A DNA stretch of 64,000 nucleotides from Flexifilum sp963727545 (lineage in GTDB: Bacteria; Chloroflexota; Anaerolineae; Aggregatilineales; Phototrophicaceae): positions 186,001-250,000 of the forward strand of contig CAVSGS010000016.1 in assembly GCA_963727545.1 (NCBI GenBank), read 5' to 3'. The translations under genes were made by a program, and so were the position numbers. Under the pieces are notes generated by a model, which saw nothing but the letters and a program-made list of their open reading frames with translations, ran no database searches and was not told where the DNA came from. Below are positions 7,863 to 16,635 of this stretch, piece by piece. Positions within the stretch are counted from its first letter, which is position 1. Every line of letters begins with the position of its first letter.

Positions 7863-9892
7863 CTGACCGGCTGCGCCGGTCGCCGGGTGGTCGACGTGAC
7901 CGCCATACTCGAAGCTGCCCCCGGCGATGCTGCCCGCGCCGGGGGGGCGGCAGCTTGTCCGCCGCCGGAAGGCGCGGCGACGACCGCTTGGGGCACACTG
8001 GTCGGGCGCGGGGTGGGCGTTGGCGTCGAGGTGGGCAGCGGGGTGGGCGTCGGCGTCGGCGCGAAGACCGCGACCGCCGCGCCGCTGCGCTGAGCGGCGG
8101 TGTTGTCGTTATCACCGACGACTTCGACGTTGACGGCGTAGTTGCCGTCCGGCGCTTGGATGGTGGTGACAATGCCCTCGTTTAGCCCGGTTGTCACCGA
8201 GTCGACCACGCCGTTGATGCCCTGAATCGTCCAGCGCAGTGCCAAGTTCAGCGCTTGCGGCGTGGACGGGATCTGAATCTTGTAGTTGAGAATAGCGTCA
8301 AGGATGTCGGGCGCGGTGCCGCTGCTCAGCAGGTCGTCGAAGGCGATGCCGCCCAGCGCGAAGGGCACGGTGCGATCCATCCGGTAGCGCAGCGCGTCGG
8401 ACGTGGTCAGCCACATCCGCGCGACCGTACTATCGTCGTCGCCGAGGTAATCGACGTAGGGCTGCATCGTGTTCGGCTCGCTGCCAGACTGAGCGCGATA
8501 GCCGTTCAGCCGGACTTCGACCGGATCGCCGGGGTTGACCGTCCCGGATTCGGACTTCTGGGCGTCGATCTCGACGTCGCCGAGCGCCGACAGCGCTTGC
8601 TGGTAGCCGATTGGCGTCAGGCTGTCGCCGACCTGCTGCTGCGACAGCGCCGTCAAGCCGAGCAGAAGCTTGTCCCGGCTGACCTCGCCGACCGCCCAGC
8701 GGAGCAGCGCCTCGACCGGGCGATCCGCGCCGGGGATGAAGTCGGTCGGGCTGGCGTCAAGGTTGATTTGCAGGTAATCGACCGCCGCGCCGAGCGCGCG
8801 CCAGTCATAAGCGCCGGTGTTCCAACTGCCGTCCTCGTTGACGGCGCTGGGGACGGCGACGATCAGCAGCAGCCCGGCTTGATGAAGCTGCTGGGCGAGG
8901 TCAGCGATGAAAGCGCTGTAGGCGTCGCTCAGTTCGGCGGGCAGGTCGCGGTAGTCGATCAGCACGCCGTCATAGCCGGAGGCGAAGGCGGCGATCTGGG
9001 CGGCGTGGGTGCGGCGCAAACTGCTGTTGGCGAGGATCGCCGCGATAGTATCGGGATCGGTGGCGCGCGGATCGGCGTAGTTGCGGATCGACGGCGTGAC
9101 CAGATAACCGGCGTTGAGGTCGAAACCCGCCGCCAGATTGCCGACCAGTTTGCCGTCGAGAGTCGGCTGCAAGCCCGCCGGAGCGACGATCGTCGCCAGC
9201 TTGCTCGCGTCCGACGAGAGCACCTGCGTCACGTCGTAGGCGACCAGCACGCTCGGCTGGTTGATCGGCGCGGCTTGGAACAGCGCGACGCGATCCGGCG
9301 CGGTGGTGACGACGCTCAAGAGCCGTCCGTCGGTCGGATGCGCCGGGATGAACTGCCACGTTTTCGTCCGGGCGCTCCAGCCGTAGAGGTCGAGGATGTC
9401 CGGGTTCACGTCGGGCGGTAAATCGATGCTGAGGGTCATTTCGGCGTTCGCGCTCGACGGCTCGACGCCGTAGACCGAGCTTTGCAGCGCCAGCGACGGC
9501 GGGACGGCGGCGAGCGCATCGGGAATCCACGTCCCGGCGCTGCTATCACCGGCGAGGAAGCGATCCATCGGCACGGTGTTCAGAGTCACGTCGAGGGTCT
9601 CACCGGGGTTGAGGTCATAGGCGGCGAGGGTCAAGCCGCTGCTGGCGACCGCGTTGGCGCTGCTGGTTAAGGTGACGAAGTTTCCGGCGAAAAAACGTTG
9701 ATACAGGTTGATCGGCGGCAGGAATAAGCCGATCACGACCAGCGCCGTAAAGACGACCAGTGTCGTCAGCACCGTCACCCAACAGCCGCAGCCGCCGCGC
9801 CGTTCCGGTTCGGGATTGGTCAATTCTTCAGGCGGCAGGGAGTCGGTGTCGAGCGGCGTGAACGGATGAGTATCACTAGATTGATCGGTCAT
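7844..9892 (-). CDS. Membrane-anchored GH18-like protein, N-terminal part of a frameshifted GH18-like/GH-A fusion
   Basis: A 682-residue frame. A hydrophilic N-terminus leads into a transmembrane helix (about residues 38-60), a beta-rich region, and then a GH18/YaaH-like barrel whose signature strand reads YDGVLIDYRD. The usual catalytic glutamate of DGxDIDWE is replaced by Arg, so the domain is probably non-catalytic or carbohydrate-binding. A Thr/Pro repeat linker follows. The last 35 or so residues are out of frame: restoring one C in the C7 run at 7941-7947 joins this protein to the glycosidase barrel at 6993-7862 and gives a fusion of about 966 residues. The start is an ATG preceded by TAGGTAG. 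Confidence 0.72.
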   Translation of the reverse strand: MTDQSSDTHPFTPLDTDSLPPEELTNPEPERRGGCGCWVTVLTTLVVFTALVVIGLFLPPINLYQRFFAGNFVTLTSSANAVASSGLTLAAYDLNPGETLDVTLNTVPMDRFLAGDSSAGTWIPDALAAVPPSLALQSSVYGVEPSSANAEMTLSIDLPPDVNPDILDLYGWSARTKTWQFIPAHPTDGRLLSVVTTAPDRVALFQAAPINQPSVLVAYDVTQVLSSDASKLATIVAPAGLQPTLDGKLVGNLAAGFDLNAGYLVTPSIRNYADPRATDPDTIAAILANSSLRRTHAAQIAAFASGYDGVLIDYRDLPAELSDAYSAFIADLAQQLHQAGLLLIVAVPSAVNEDGSWNTGAYDWRALGAAVDYLQINLDASPTDFIPGADRPVEALLRWAVGEVSRDKLLLGLTALSQQQVGDSLTPIGYQQALSALGDVEIDAQKSESGTVNPGDPVEVRLNGYRAQSGSEPNTMQPYVDYLGDDDSTVARMWLTTSDALRYRMDRTVPFALGGIAFDDLLSSGTAPDILDAILNYKIQIPSTPQALNLALRWTIQGINGVVDSVTTGLNEGIVTTIQAPDGNYAVNVEVVGDNDNTAAQRSGAAVAVFAPTPTPTPLPTSTPTPTPRPTSVPQAVVAAPSGGGQAAAPPARAASPGAASSMAVTSTTRRPAQPVRCTARA

Positions 9893-9962
9893 TGCTTCTA
9901 CCTACAAATAGGCGCGCGGACTTGCCCGCGCGCCCTACTTGATCGAACTGTCGATGGGTGGG

Positions 9963-11294
9963 TTAATTGGCGAGTGCATCACAGGCGGGGCAGCTGCCAT
10001 CGGGGCGGATGATCGCATAACCCGCCATCGGGTCAGCGCCGTAGTTGGTGAAATCGATGTTCCAAACGATCATCATGCGGACTTTGCCGCTGTTGCCCGC
10101 CAGCGAGACCGCCTGATCGATCCATGAAGCCTGCTGGGCGACGGTGACGTTCTGCGCCCAGCCAAAAGCGCCGGGCAGCGGCGGGAAGCCTTCCGGCGTC
10201 AGATAGCCGAACTCGGTGAAGCAGAGCTTGCGCGCGCCGTTGAAGGCGGCGGAATAGGTATTCACCATGCCCCAGAAGTAGCGGGTGTAGTAACCGCTGC
10301 TGCCGCGCGGATCGCCACTGGTCGCGCTGGGAGGCAGGATGCCTTCGTTGTAATGGACGCCGATGCAGTCCATGTAATTGGCGGCACCCGCGCGCGCCAT
10401 GCCCTCGATAAAGGGCTTGTCGTCGCAGCCCGCGCCGCTGCAGCCGCCGAAGTAGCCGGTCGGGGCGGGCGCGGCGCTGATCACCAGCGTGCCGGGGTTG
10501 GCGGCTTTGATAGCGTTGTAGGCACGGCGCAGCATTTCGGTATAGCGCTGCGGGCTGATTTGCCCGGCAGCCCATTCGTGATCGATATTGGGTTCGTTCC
10601 AGACCTCGATAGCGTCGGCACCAGCGGCAGCGGCGGCTGCCAGCGATTGAGCGTACTGATCGAGATAGCCATCATCGCCGACCGCGCCGGGTTCGCCGAC
10701 GACGCCGAGCAGAATCTTGAAGCCGTTGGCGTGTGCCTCGTTGATCGGCGTGGCGTAGTCTTGGAAAGCGTGGACTTGACGCTTGATCCACGTCATACCG
10801 GCGTGGTGCATCTGGTTGATGGCGTTCGCGCCGAAACCATCGACGTGACCGCCGTATTCGAAGCCGCGCACCGGGGCAGCATTGACGACCGGTGCTGCTG
10901 GCTGCTCAGCCGGGGCGTCGGCGGGCTGCTCGGCGACGGGTGCAGGCGCTGCGCCACCGGCGGGAGCGGAAACGGTGTAGGGATCATCGACCCACTTCGA
11001 CGGCAGCGCCGCCAGTTGATCGGCGGTCAAGCTGGTCGCCGTTTCGACCACCCAACCTTGCTGGTTGTTCTGCGTGACGCCGCGCACCCAACCGCCACCG
11101 GGGGCGCGTCCATCCACCCGCATGGTCGAGCCAGCGGCGAGCACGTCGACGCGCCGCCAGTCCGTCCCCGGACCGCTGCGCAGGCTGGCTTCGCTCGTGA
11201 TCGTCGCGTCGACCCCGTCCTGAGCCAACACCACTACCGCGGATAGCAGGACGACGAGCAGGACACTCACCAGCGCAAACAGTTTCCGCATCAT
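9963..11294 (-). CDS. Secreted SH3b-domain clan GH-A-type glycoside hydrolase
   Basis: A 443-residue secreted protein. It has a signal peptide (residues 1-25), a bacterial SH3 domain (about 30-90, with LRSGPGTDWRRV and GWV motifs) of the kind that binds cell-wall or matrix polymers, an Ala/Pro linker (108-142), and then a glycosidase barrel with acid/base E234 (EVWNEPN) and nucleophile E361 (CFTEFGYLTPEG). The cysteine pairs CSGAGC and CPAC suggest disulfides and an extracytoplasmic location. It is the first gene transcribed in the four-paralogue array. Two ATG codons abut at 11294 and 11291. Confidence 0.8.
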   Translation of the reverse strand: MMRKLFALVSVLLVVLLSAVVVLAQDGVDATITSEASLRSGPGTDWRRVDVLAAGSTMRVDGRAPGGGWVRGVTQNNQQGWVVETATSLTADQLAALPSKWVDDPYTVSAPAGGAAPAPVAEQPADAPAEQPAAPVVNAAPVRGFEYGGHVDGFGANAINQMHHAGMTWIKRQVHAFQDYATPINEAHANGFKILLGVVGEPGAVGDDGYLDQYAQSLAAAAAAGADAIEVWNEPNIDHEWAAGQISPQRYTEMLRRAYNAIKAANPGTLVISAAPAPTGYFGGCSGAGCDDKPFIEGMARAGAANYMDCIGVHYNEGILPPSATSGDPRGSSGYYTRYFWGMVNTYSAAFNGARKLCFTEFGYLTPEGFPPLPGAFGWAQNVTVAQQASWIDQAVSLAGNSGKVRMMIVWNIDFTNYGADPMAGYAIIRPDGSCPACDALAN

Positions 11295-11405
11295 CTACCC
11301 TAATCATCTCACAACATAAACCCCAAGTCGCGCGGCATTGTAGCAAAAGGGGATAGCCTCTGCAAACCCCTTTCGCGCTGTGAGCGAAGCGGCTAAACTC
11401 TCGCA

Positions 11406-11433
11406 GTAGGGGCGAGGCATGCCTCGCCCCTAC
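11406..11433. repeat. GTAGGGGC palindrome (core GAGGCATGCCTC)
   Basis: A perfect 28-bp palindrome between the divergent glycosidase array and the methyltransferase gene. The same core recurs at 43394-43420. Confidence 0.85.
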
Positions 11434-11528
11434 AAACTGAGCCGTAGAATTAGATACCTATAATCGAAACCGATGATTCGCCTACGCTGCCAGCGAGGCT
11501 AGATTTTCTTAAATGAAAGGCTGAATCG

Positions 11529-12290
11529 ATGAGCAACTTTTACGCGACGATTGCCCGCTATTACGACTCCGAGCACGAGGGCAAGACCGAAGACCTCGTG
11601 CTCTACAGCGAACTGGCGGAAGAATACGGCGGACCCGTCTTGATCGTCGGCAGCGGAACCGGGCGGGTGCTGCTGCATCTGGCGCAGGAAGGCTACGACG
11701 TGCACGGCATCGAGATCGAGCCGACCATGAACGACCGCGCCCGCCGCAAGCTCGCCGGACTGCCGCACTTGCGCGACAAGATCACGCTGCACGAAGGTGA
11801 CGCGCTCAAGGTCGCGCTGGACGAGCGCTTCAAGCTGGCGATCATCCCCTATAACACGCTGATGCACTTCTTCCAGAACGAGGCGGATCGGCAGTTGATC
11901 ATGCGGCTGCGCGAGTGGGTGTCGGCGGGCGGCGCGCTGGTGATCGACCTGCCCAACGCGGGCGAAGCCTTCGCCGCGCCGGACACCGAAGCGGTCACGC
12001 TGGAGCGGACGTTCCTCGAACTGGAGAGCGGGCATCTGGTGATGCAGCAGTCGGTCAGCCGGATCGACCGGGTCGAGCAGTTGATGGAAGTGACGTGGAT
12101 CTACGACGAGATCGGCGAGGAGGGGGCGCTGGCGCGGACGGTCGTGCCGGTGCTGATCCGCTACTACTTCTACGCCGAGTTGAGTTTGCTGTTGGAATTG
12201 TGCGGCTTCGCGGTCGAGGACGTGTTCGGCGATTTCGACCGCATCCCCTTCGAGGACGGCGCGCCGCGCATGATCGTCGTCGCCAAGTAG
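11529..12290 (+). CDS. Class I SAM-dependent methyltransferase
   Basis: A 253-residue cytoplasmic Rossmann-fold methyltransferase. Motif I is VLIVGSGTGRVLLHLA (about residues 37-52), followed by the acidic ribose-binding IEIEP and the substrate-side PYNTLMHF. The C-terminal half has the usual beta strands of small-molecule methyltransferases. The acceptor is not predictable. The start ATG has AAAGG upstream and a TATAAT at 11459-11464. It stands alone on the plus strand, between minus-strand genes. Confidence 0.8.
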   Translation: MSNFYATIARYYDSEHEGKTEDLVLYSELAEEYGGPVLIVGSGTGRVLLHLAQEGYDVHGIEIEPTMNDRARRKLAGLPHLRDKITLHEGDALKVALDERFKLAIIPYNTLMHFFQNEADRQLIMRLREWVSAGGALVIDLPNAGEAFAAPDTEAVTLERTFLELESGHLVMQQSVSRIDRVEQLMEVTWIYDEIGEEGALARTVVPVLIRYYFYAELSLLLELCGFAVEDVFGDFDRIPFEDGAPRMIVVAK

Positions 12291-12293
12291 GCG

Positions 12294-12891
12294 TTATTGA
12301 TCGTTGAGTCCCTTGCCCGCGAGGATCTGCTCTCGATATTTCTCGATCCGCGCCACGCGCGTTTTGGCTTGCTTAGGCGCGGCAAAATAGAGCAGGTAGC
12401 CGCGCTGTCGCCCCGGCGTCAGGGACTCAAAAGCCGTCTTCAAGGCGGGGTTTTCGTCGAGTTGGCTCTGAAACTCGTCCGGGACGGCGAATTCGGTCGT
12501 CGGTTTGAGTTCCACCTTCAGACCGGCTTTTTCGACTTCAGCCGCTTCGTTGATATAGGCTTGCAGGATCGGTTCTAGCTCGGCGATTTCGTCAGCACTG
12601 GTGAACCGAATCTGGCGCGCCGACTGCACATTCTCCGTCTGCTGCACCAGAATGCTGGCGGCATCCGTCAGCAGCGCGCCTTTGACGAACAGCAGCGCGC
12701 AGTATTCCTTAAATCCGTGCATCAGAGACGACGTTTTTGCCTTCCACGGTGTAACAGGGAACGCCCCACTTCAATTCCTCGGTCAGCCCGCAGTCGAGCA
12801 CGATCGTTCGCAGTTGCTCAAATTCCTCGCGCCACTGGTTGGCTTTGGTGAAGAAGAAATCGACTTTGGGATTGGTTTTACCTGCGGTCAT
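12294..12891 (-). CDS. YdeI/OmdA-family protein, one frameshift
   Basis: Two overlapping frames (12709-12978 and 12294-12722) together make one YdeI-type protein of about 198 residues. The first carries the DUF1801-like part, with PKVDFFFTKANQWREE and LKWGVPCYTVEGKNVV. The second continues with MHGFKEYCALLFVKGALL and ends with the family's TPGRQRGYLLYF and KTRVARIEKY. Removing one T after GTCGTC near 12716 gives the expected VVLMHGF junction, so a single inserted base is the only lesion. The family is linked to peptide and stress resistance, with no known enzyme activity. The start is taken at the ATG at 12891. Confidence 0.8.
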
Positions 12892-13064
12892 GGTGCTCTG
12901 CTTTTCGTTAGCGTGTGCGGCAAAATGAGCGTACTCGAAGACCCTATGCTCGTCAAGCGCTCGCGACGACTGAGCCAAGTCGGGATAGACAGTCTTGCGC
13001 TGACCGACTAGAGTAGTTGCTCCGAATGAGATAGAGGTGTAGGGATAACAAATCTATCCTTACA

Positions 13065-13925
13065 ATGCACACCATGCGCTATCTGTTTGCCTTGTTCTGT
13101 CTTGTCTTGTTCGCCGCTTGCGACAACGTCGCCCCCACGCTGACCCCGACTCGCCCCCTTTCCGCACCGACGCTCGAAGCGAGTGCCACCGTCCTGCCGC
13201 TGCTGGCTTTGCAAGAGCCGACTCAATATCTCTACGCCGGGCAGAATGACCCGACCGCCGCCTCACTCCCGCGCGATTCGGAACTGCCGCCGCTAGCAGC
13301 CGGAACGCTCGCGCCGGGCGAGACGCATCAGCCGATCGCCGTGACTGCGCCTGACGGGGATCAGCTGTTGGGCGATCTCTACGCCAGCCGCCAGACTGAC
13401 GTGATCGCGCCGGGGATTTTGCTGCTGGCGCCGTCCAACGATGGTTGGCTCGATCTGCCGCTGCGCTTGCAGGCGCAGGGTTATACCGTGCTGGCGATGC
13501 CGCTGCGGGCGGGTACGGATGCGAATTCGCTGTCGGCGCGCGGCGACTTCGAGGCGATGATCGCTGCGCTCAGCCAAACCGCCGATCCGGGACACTTGGC
13601 GGTCATCGGCGCGGAGGCGGGTGCAGACGTAGCGCTGTTGGGCTGCTCGGATGATTTGCTCTGTGATGCGCTGGCGCTGCTGACGCCGACCGATCAGGTC
13701 GTCGCGCAGAACACGATTATCCGCTTCAATCCGCGCCCGATCTTTATCGCGGTAGGGCGGGATGATGCGGCTAGCTTTGGCATCGCCGAATTTCTGCGCG
13801 GATCAGCGCGGGGTGATGTCGGCTACGAACCGGTTGACGGTGCAGAGCGCGGGGCGACGCTGCTGCAAGCCAGCAGCACCCTCCAAGATCGGCTGCTCGA
13901 ATGGCTGGGGCAGCAGTTGGCTTAA
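13065..13925 (+). CDS. Lipoprotein with alpha/beta-hydrolase-like fold
   Basis: A 286-residue exported protein. A signal peptide ends in the lipobox LFAAC, so it should be a lipid-anchored surface protein. A Pro/Thr/Ala-rich spacer follows, then a region arranged like dienelactone-hydrolase/alpha-beta hydrolase: GILLLAP strand, YTVLAMPLR strand, and VIGAEAGADVAL where the nucleophile elbow GxSxG should be. The elbow Ser is Glu here and no alternative nucleophile is obvious, so it may bind rather than hydrolyse. Two in-frame ATG codons (13065 and 13074) could start it. Confidence 0.6.
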   Translation: MHTMRYLFALFCLVLFAACDNVAPTLTPTRPLSAPTLEASATVLPLLALQEPTQYLYAGQNDPTAASLPRDSELPPLAAGTLAPGETHQPIAVTAPDGDQLLGDLYASRQTDVIAPGILLLAPSNDGWLDLPLRLQAQGYTVLAMPLRAGTDANSLSARGDFEAMIAALSQTADPGHLAVIGAEAGADVALLGCSDDLLCDALALLTPTDQVVAQNTIIRFNPRPIFIAVGRDDAASFGIAEFLRGSARGDVGYEPVDGAERGATLLQASSTLQDRLLEWLGQQLA

Positions 13926-13936
13926 GTTCTGGTCAT

Positions 13937-14506
13937 TTATCTTCTTTTCAGCCACTCGTCGCTGAGGATGCCGAAATAGAGCTGATCGTGATACATCTCC
14001 CGGAAGTATGAGCGCTGGCGCAGTTCGCCTTCGTACATGAAGCCGAGCTTGCGCAACAGCCGCTTGGATGCCATGTTCTCCGCTAAGATGACCGCCTCGA
14101 TGCGATGCAAACCCAGATTGCGAAAACCATAACTGAGGGCGCAAGCGACCGCCTCGGTCATGATGCCCTGCTGCCAGAAAGCGCGGTTGAGTTCGTAACC
14201 GATCTCGGCGGTGTGGAAATCGGAATCGAAATTCCAGAACAAACACGAGCCAATCACGGTATCCACGCCCTTAAGCGTCATCGACCAGAGCAGCGCTTCG
14301 CAGCGCTCGTAGTAGCCCTGATGACGCTGCATCCATGCTTGCGTGTCGGCGATACTCTGGTGCGGCTCCTGCCCGTAAGGCGTCGTGATTTTCGGGTCGG
14401 ACTTGATGGCGAAAAAGGCGTCGGCGTCAGTCGGCTGCATTTGCCGCAGCATCAAGCGTCGAGTGGTGAGGGTGGGGAATTGGGTAAAAGCGGGGTTGGG
14501 GGTCAT
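13937..14506 (-). CDS. GNAT N-acetyltransferase (RimJ/RimL type)
   Basis: A 189-residue cytoplasmic acetyl-CoA-dependent acetyltransferase. It starts with the family's TTRRLMLRQMQPTDADAFF, has the sheet EIGYELNRAFWQQGIMTEAV, the acetyl-CoA loop, and the C-terminal NMASKRLLRKLGFMYEGELR typical of ribosomal-protein/alpha-amino acetyltransferases. The acceptor is unknown. The ATG at 14506 is chosen because it fits the domain start. The longer open frame to 14689 overlaps the methyltransferase gene. It is downstream of and in the same direction as the CcrM-type gene. Confidence 0.82.
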   Translation of the reverse strand: MTPNPAFTQFPTLTTRRLMLRQMQPTDADAFFAIKSDPKITTPYGQEPHQSIADTQAWMQRHQGYYERCEALLWSMTLKGVDTVIGSCLFWNFDSDFHTAEIGYELNRAFWQQGIMTEAVACALSYGFRNLGLHRIEAVILAENMASKRLLRKLGFMYEGELRQRSYFREMYHDQLYFGILSDEWLKRR

Positions 14507-14547
14507 AAGTTTTGTTTCCGTGAAAGCGAAAATAAATTTGGGGATTC

Positions 14548-15633
14548 CTAGCGCTGCTGCGCGCGCAGTATTTGCCGCAGCGTGTCGAGCGGTTGGAGAT
14601 CGCCATTGTCGTCGGTGTAGTACCAGTGATCCCAACCATTGCAGGGCGCGCTGGTGAGTATCCGCGCGATCTGGTGGATCGACCCGCATAGGTCGAGGTA
14701 CTGGAGCTTGCCGTCGCCGCGCACGTGGGCGATCCGCTCCGGGTCGCGGTCGAAGCTGAGGATCTGCCCGGCTTCGATCAACCCGGCTGCGAGCAGCCGC
14801 TTGAACGAGATGCGCGGTGGCGTTGGCGCTGACTCGACGATCTCCGTTTCGGGAATCACCGCGTCAATCCGCGCCTGCGCGACCTCGATGTAAGCCGCCT
14901 CGCGCTCAATGCCAATCCAGTGGCGTCCCAAGCGCTTAGCGACCGCGCCGCTGGTGCCGGTGCCGAAGAAGGGATCGAGCACGACGTCGCCGGGATTGGA
15001 CGCCGCGCGGATCACCCGTTCGAGTAAGGCTTCCGGCTTCTGAGTCGGGTGGGCTTTGGCACCGTTGATCTTGATCCGCTCGCTGCCGCTGCACAGCGGG
15101 ATCAGCCAATCGCTGCGCATCTGTTTGCCATCGTTGAGCGCCTTCATCACCTGATAATTGAAGGTGTAGCGCGCTTTCTCGGAGTGCTTCGCCCAGATCA
15201 GCGTTTCGTGGGCGTTGGTGAAGCGCACGCCCCGAAAATTCGGCATCGGGTTCGCCTTGATCCAGACGATCTCGTTGAGGATCCAGTAACCCAAGTCGAG
15301 CAGGATCGCGCCGACGCGGTGAATGTTGTGATAGGTGCCGATCACCCAAAGCGTCCCTTCCGGCTTGAGGACGCGACGGCAGGCGCTCAGCCACGCGCGG
15401 GTGAAGGCATCGTAATGAGCGAAGTCGTCGAACTTGTCCCAGTCGTCGTCGACGGCGGCGACTTTAGTCTGGTTCGGTCGCCAGAGTTCCTGTTGCAGTT
15501 GCAAGTTGTACGGCGGGTCAGCGAAGACTAAATCGACGCTGGCGGCGGGCAGCGCGGCGAGTTGGTCGAGACAGTCGCCGGTGATGATTTGGTCAAGAGG
15601 AAGTGCTGGTCGGGTCATTAGGCGCTCGATCAT
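14548..15633 (-). CDS. CcrM/HinfI-type adenine-specific DNA methyltransferase
   Basis: A 361-residue beta-class N6-adenine methyltransferase, most like the GANTC-specific CcrM/M.HinfI group. It has the catalytic DPPYNLQLQ motif (about residues 38-46), the group-specific WRPNQTKVAAVDDDWDKF segment, and the C-terminal SAM motif DPFFGTGTSGAVAK. The last 80 residues (FKRLLAAGLIEAGQIL onward) form a RAMA-like domain. No cognate restriction endonuclease is next to it, so it looks like an orphan methylase that may mark hemimethylated DNA or regulate genes. GANTC specificity is inferred from the family. The start could be the ATG at 15633 or at 15618. Confidence 0.85.
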   Translation of the reverse strand: MIERLMTRPALPLDQIITGDCLDQLAALPAASVDLVFADPPYNLQLQQELWRPNQTKVAAVDDDWDKFDDFAHYDAFTRAWLSACRRVLKPEGTLWVIGTYHNIHRVGAILLDLGYWILNEIVWIKANPMPNFRGVRFTNAHETLIWAKHSEKARYTFNYQVMKALNDGKQMRSDWLIPLCSGSERIKINGAKAHPTQKPEALLERVIRAASNPGDVVLDPFFGTGTSGAVAKRLGRHWIGIEREAAYIEVAQARIDAVIPETEIVESAPTPPRISFKRLLAAGLIEAGQILSFDRDPERIAHVRGDGKLQYLDLCGSIHQIARILTSAPCNGWDHWYYTDDNGDLQPLDTLRQILRAQQR

Positions 15634-15745
15634 CAGGGCAAGGGGGCAAGCGCAGCTATTCGCCGCGCTTACCTTAGCCGAATTATAGCGCCTTCGGGCT
15701 GATCCGCTTAGGCAGCGGTACAGGAACTGCCCATTTCCGCAGGAA

Positions 15746-16138
15746 TCAAGGCGGAAAGCTGTTTAAACGTTCGTATTCATTACGGGAGAGCGGACGCCAC
15801 AGCACAGCGTTGGGGAATGCGGGATCGTCAAGCACCTGCTGCACGCTCGACGGCGGGATGGGGTCTCGGCGGCTGTAGAGCATTCGCAGCGGCAGTAAGT
15901 ACTCGGCGTCGGCGAGCAGCACGGGCAGATCGTCCTTTGATGAGGGCATCCATTCATCCGGCTGGACGAAAAACCCGTCAACTTCACCCTCGCCGACGAT
16001 CCCTTTACCACGCTGGTAGATCAGGATGCGCGTCCCTTGTTGGAGATCGATCGCGTCGTGGGTTGCCCGGTCGAAGGGCAGCGGTAGGTCATGCTGCCAC
16101 TCGGCGGGGACGACTTTGATCGCAAATCGAGTAGTCAT
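15746..16138 (-). CDS. PUA/EVE-like domain protein B
   Basis: A protein of about 130 residues. It has a PUA-like beta-barrel pattern: LQQGTRILIYQRGKGIVGEGEVDGFF is the core strand pair, and the end WRPLSRNEYERL matches the C-terminal helix of EVE/ASCH-type domains, which bind modified bases in RNA or DNA. The ATG at 16138 overlaps the TGA of the upstream gene (ATGA), so the two are translationally coupled. The upstream protein has the same architecture and end motif, which points to a tandem duplication and perhaps a heterodimer. Function is inferred only from the fold. Confidence 0.5.
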   Translation of the reverse strand: MTTRFAIKVVPAEWQHDLPLPFDRATHDAIDLQQGTRILIYQRGKGIVGEGEVDGFFVQPDEWMPSSKDDLPVLLADAEYLLPLRMLYSRRDPIPPSSVQQVLDDPAFPNAVLWRPLSRNEYERLNSFPP

Positions 16139-16635
16139 TTTATCTGCTCCTTTTCCCATTCCGCGCTGATCGCCCGGTACTGCTGCTTGGAGAGCGGAAT
16201 CCACGTTTCATCAAAGACGCTGAAATCGCTGCCGAGCAGTTTTTGCAGTCGCGCCAGCGAAATGGATGGCGTCTGTCCTTTCAGACGTGTGACTTTCAGG
16301 GGAACGTGATAATCGTTGGCGGTCTCCCGGTTGTCGCTGGCGGCAGCCGGCGGCTCGGTTTGGGTGGGGATCTGGTCCAGTTTGCTTTCCAGATCGACAT
16401 TCGCCGGAATTGACGCGTCGAAGGGTGGATTCGGCGATACGCCTTCGGTCTGGAAGACGTCGCCGCTGATCTCCGCCTCGGCGACCACCGCGTCAATCGG
16501 CGCGCCCACGTAGATCAAGGCGTGCGTCCCCGCGATCAGCGCGGCTTGATGGTGCAGAAAGGTTACTTTGTCAATTTCGGCATGGTCCTGATTCGCCCAA
16601 CTGGTATCGACCATCAAAAGTCCGTAAGCGCTCAT
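16135..16635 (-). CDS. PUA/EVE-like domain protein A
   Basis: A protein of about 166 residues with a PUA-like core (THALIYVGAPIDAVVAEAEISGDVF), a variable Pro/Ala-rich middle (about residues 80-110), and a C-terminal WIPLSKQQYRAI that mirrors the end of the next gene. It starts at the ATG at 16635, with AAGGAC 6 nt upstream; an in-frame TTG two codons earlier sits directly against that site. It is the first gene of a two-gene unit upstream of a CcrM-type methyltransferase. EVE-like domains are known readers of modified bases, so a link to methylation is possible but unproven. Confidence 0.5.
   Translation of the reverse strand: MSAYGLLMVDTSWANQDHAEIDKVTFLHHQAALIAGTHALIYVGAPIDAVVAEAEISGDVFQTEGVSPNPPFDASIPANVDLESKLDQIPTQTEPPAAASDNRETANDYHVPLKVTRLKGQTPSISLARLQKLLGSDFSVFDETWIPLSKQQYRAISAEWEKEQIK

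Noticed and set aside
13937..14689. 250-residue version of the GNAT acetyltransferase
   Set aside because: The first 61 residues overlap the CcrM-type gene in another frame, and the GNAT domain starts at the ATG at 14506.
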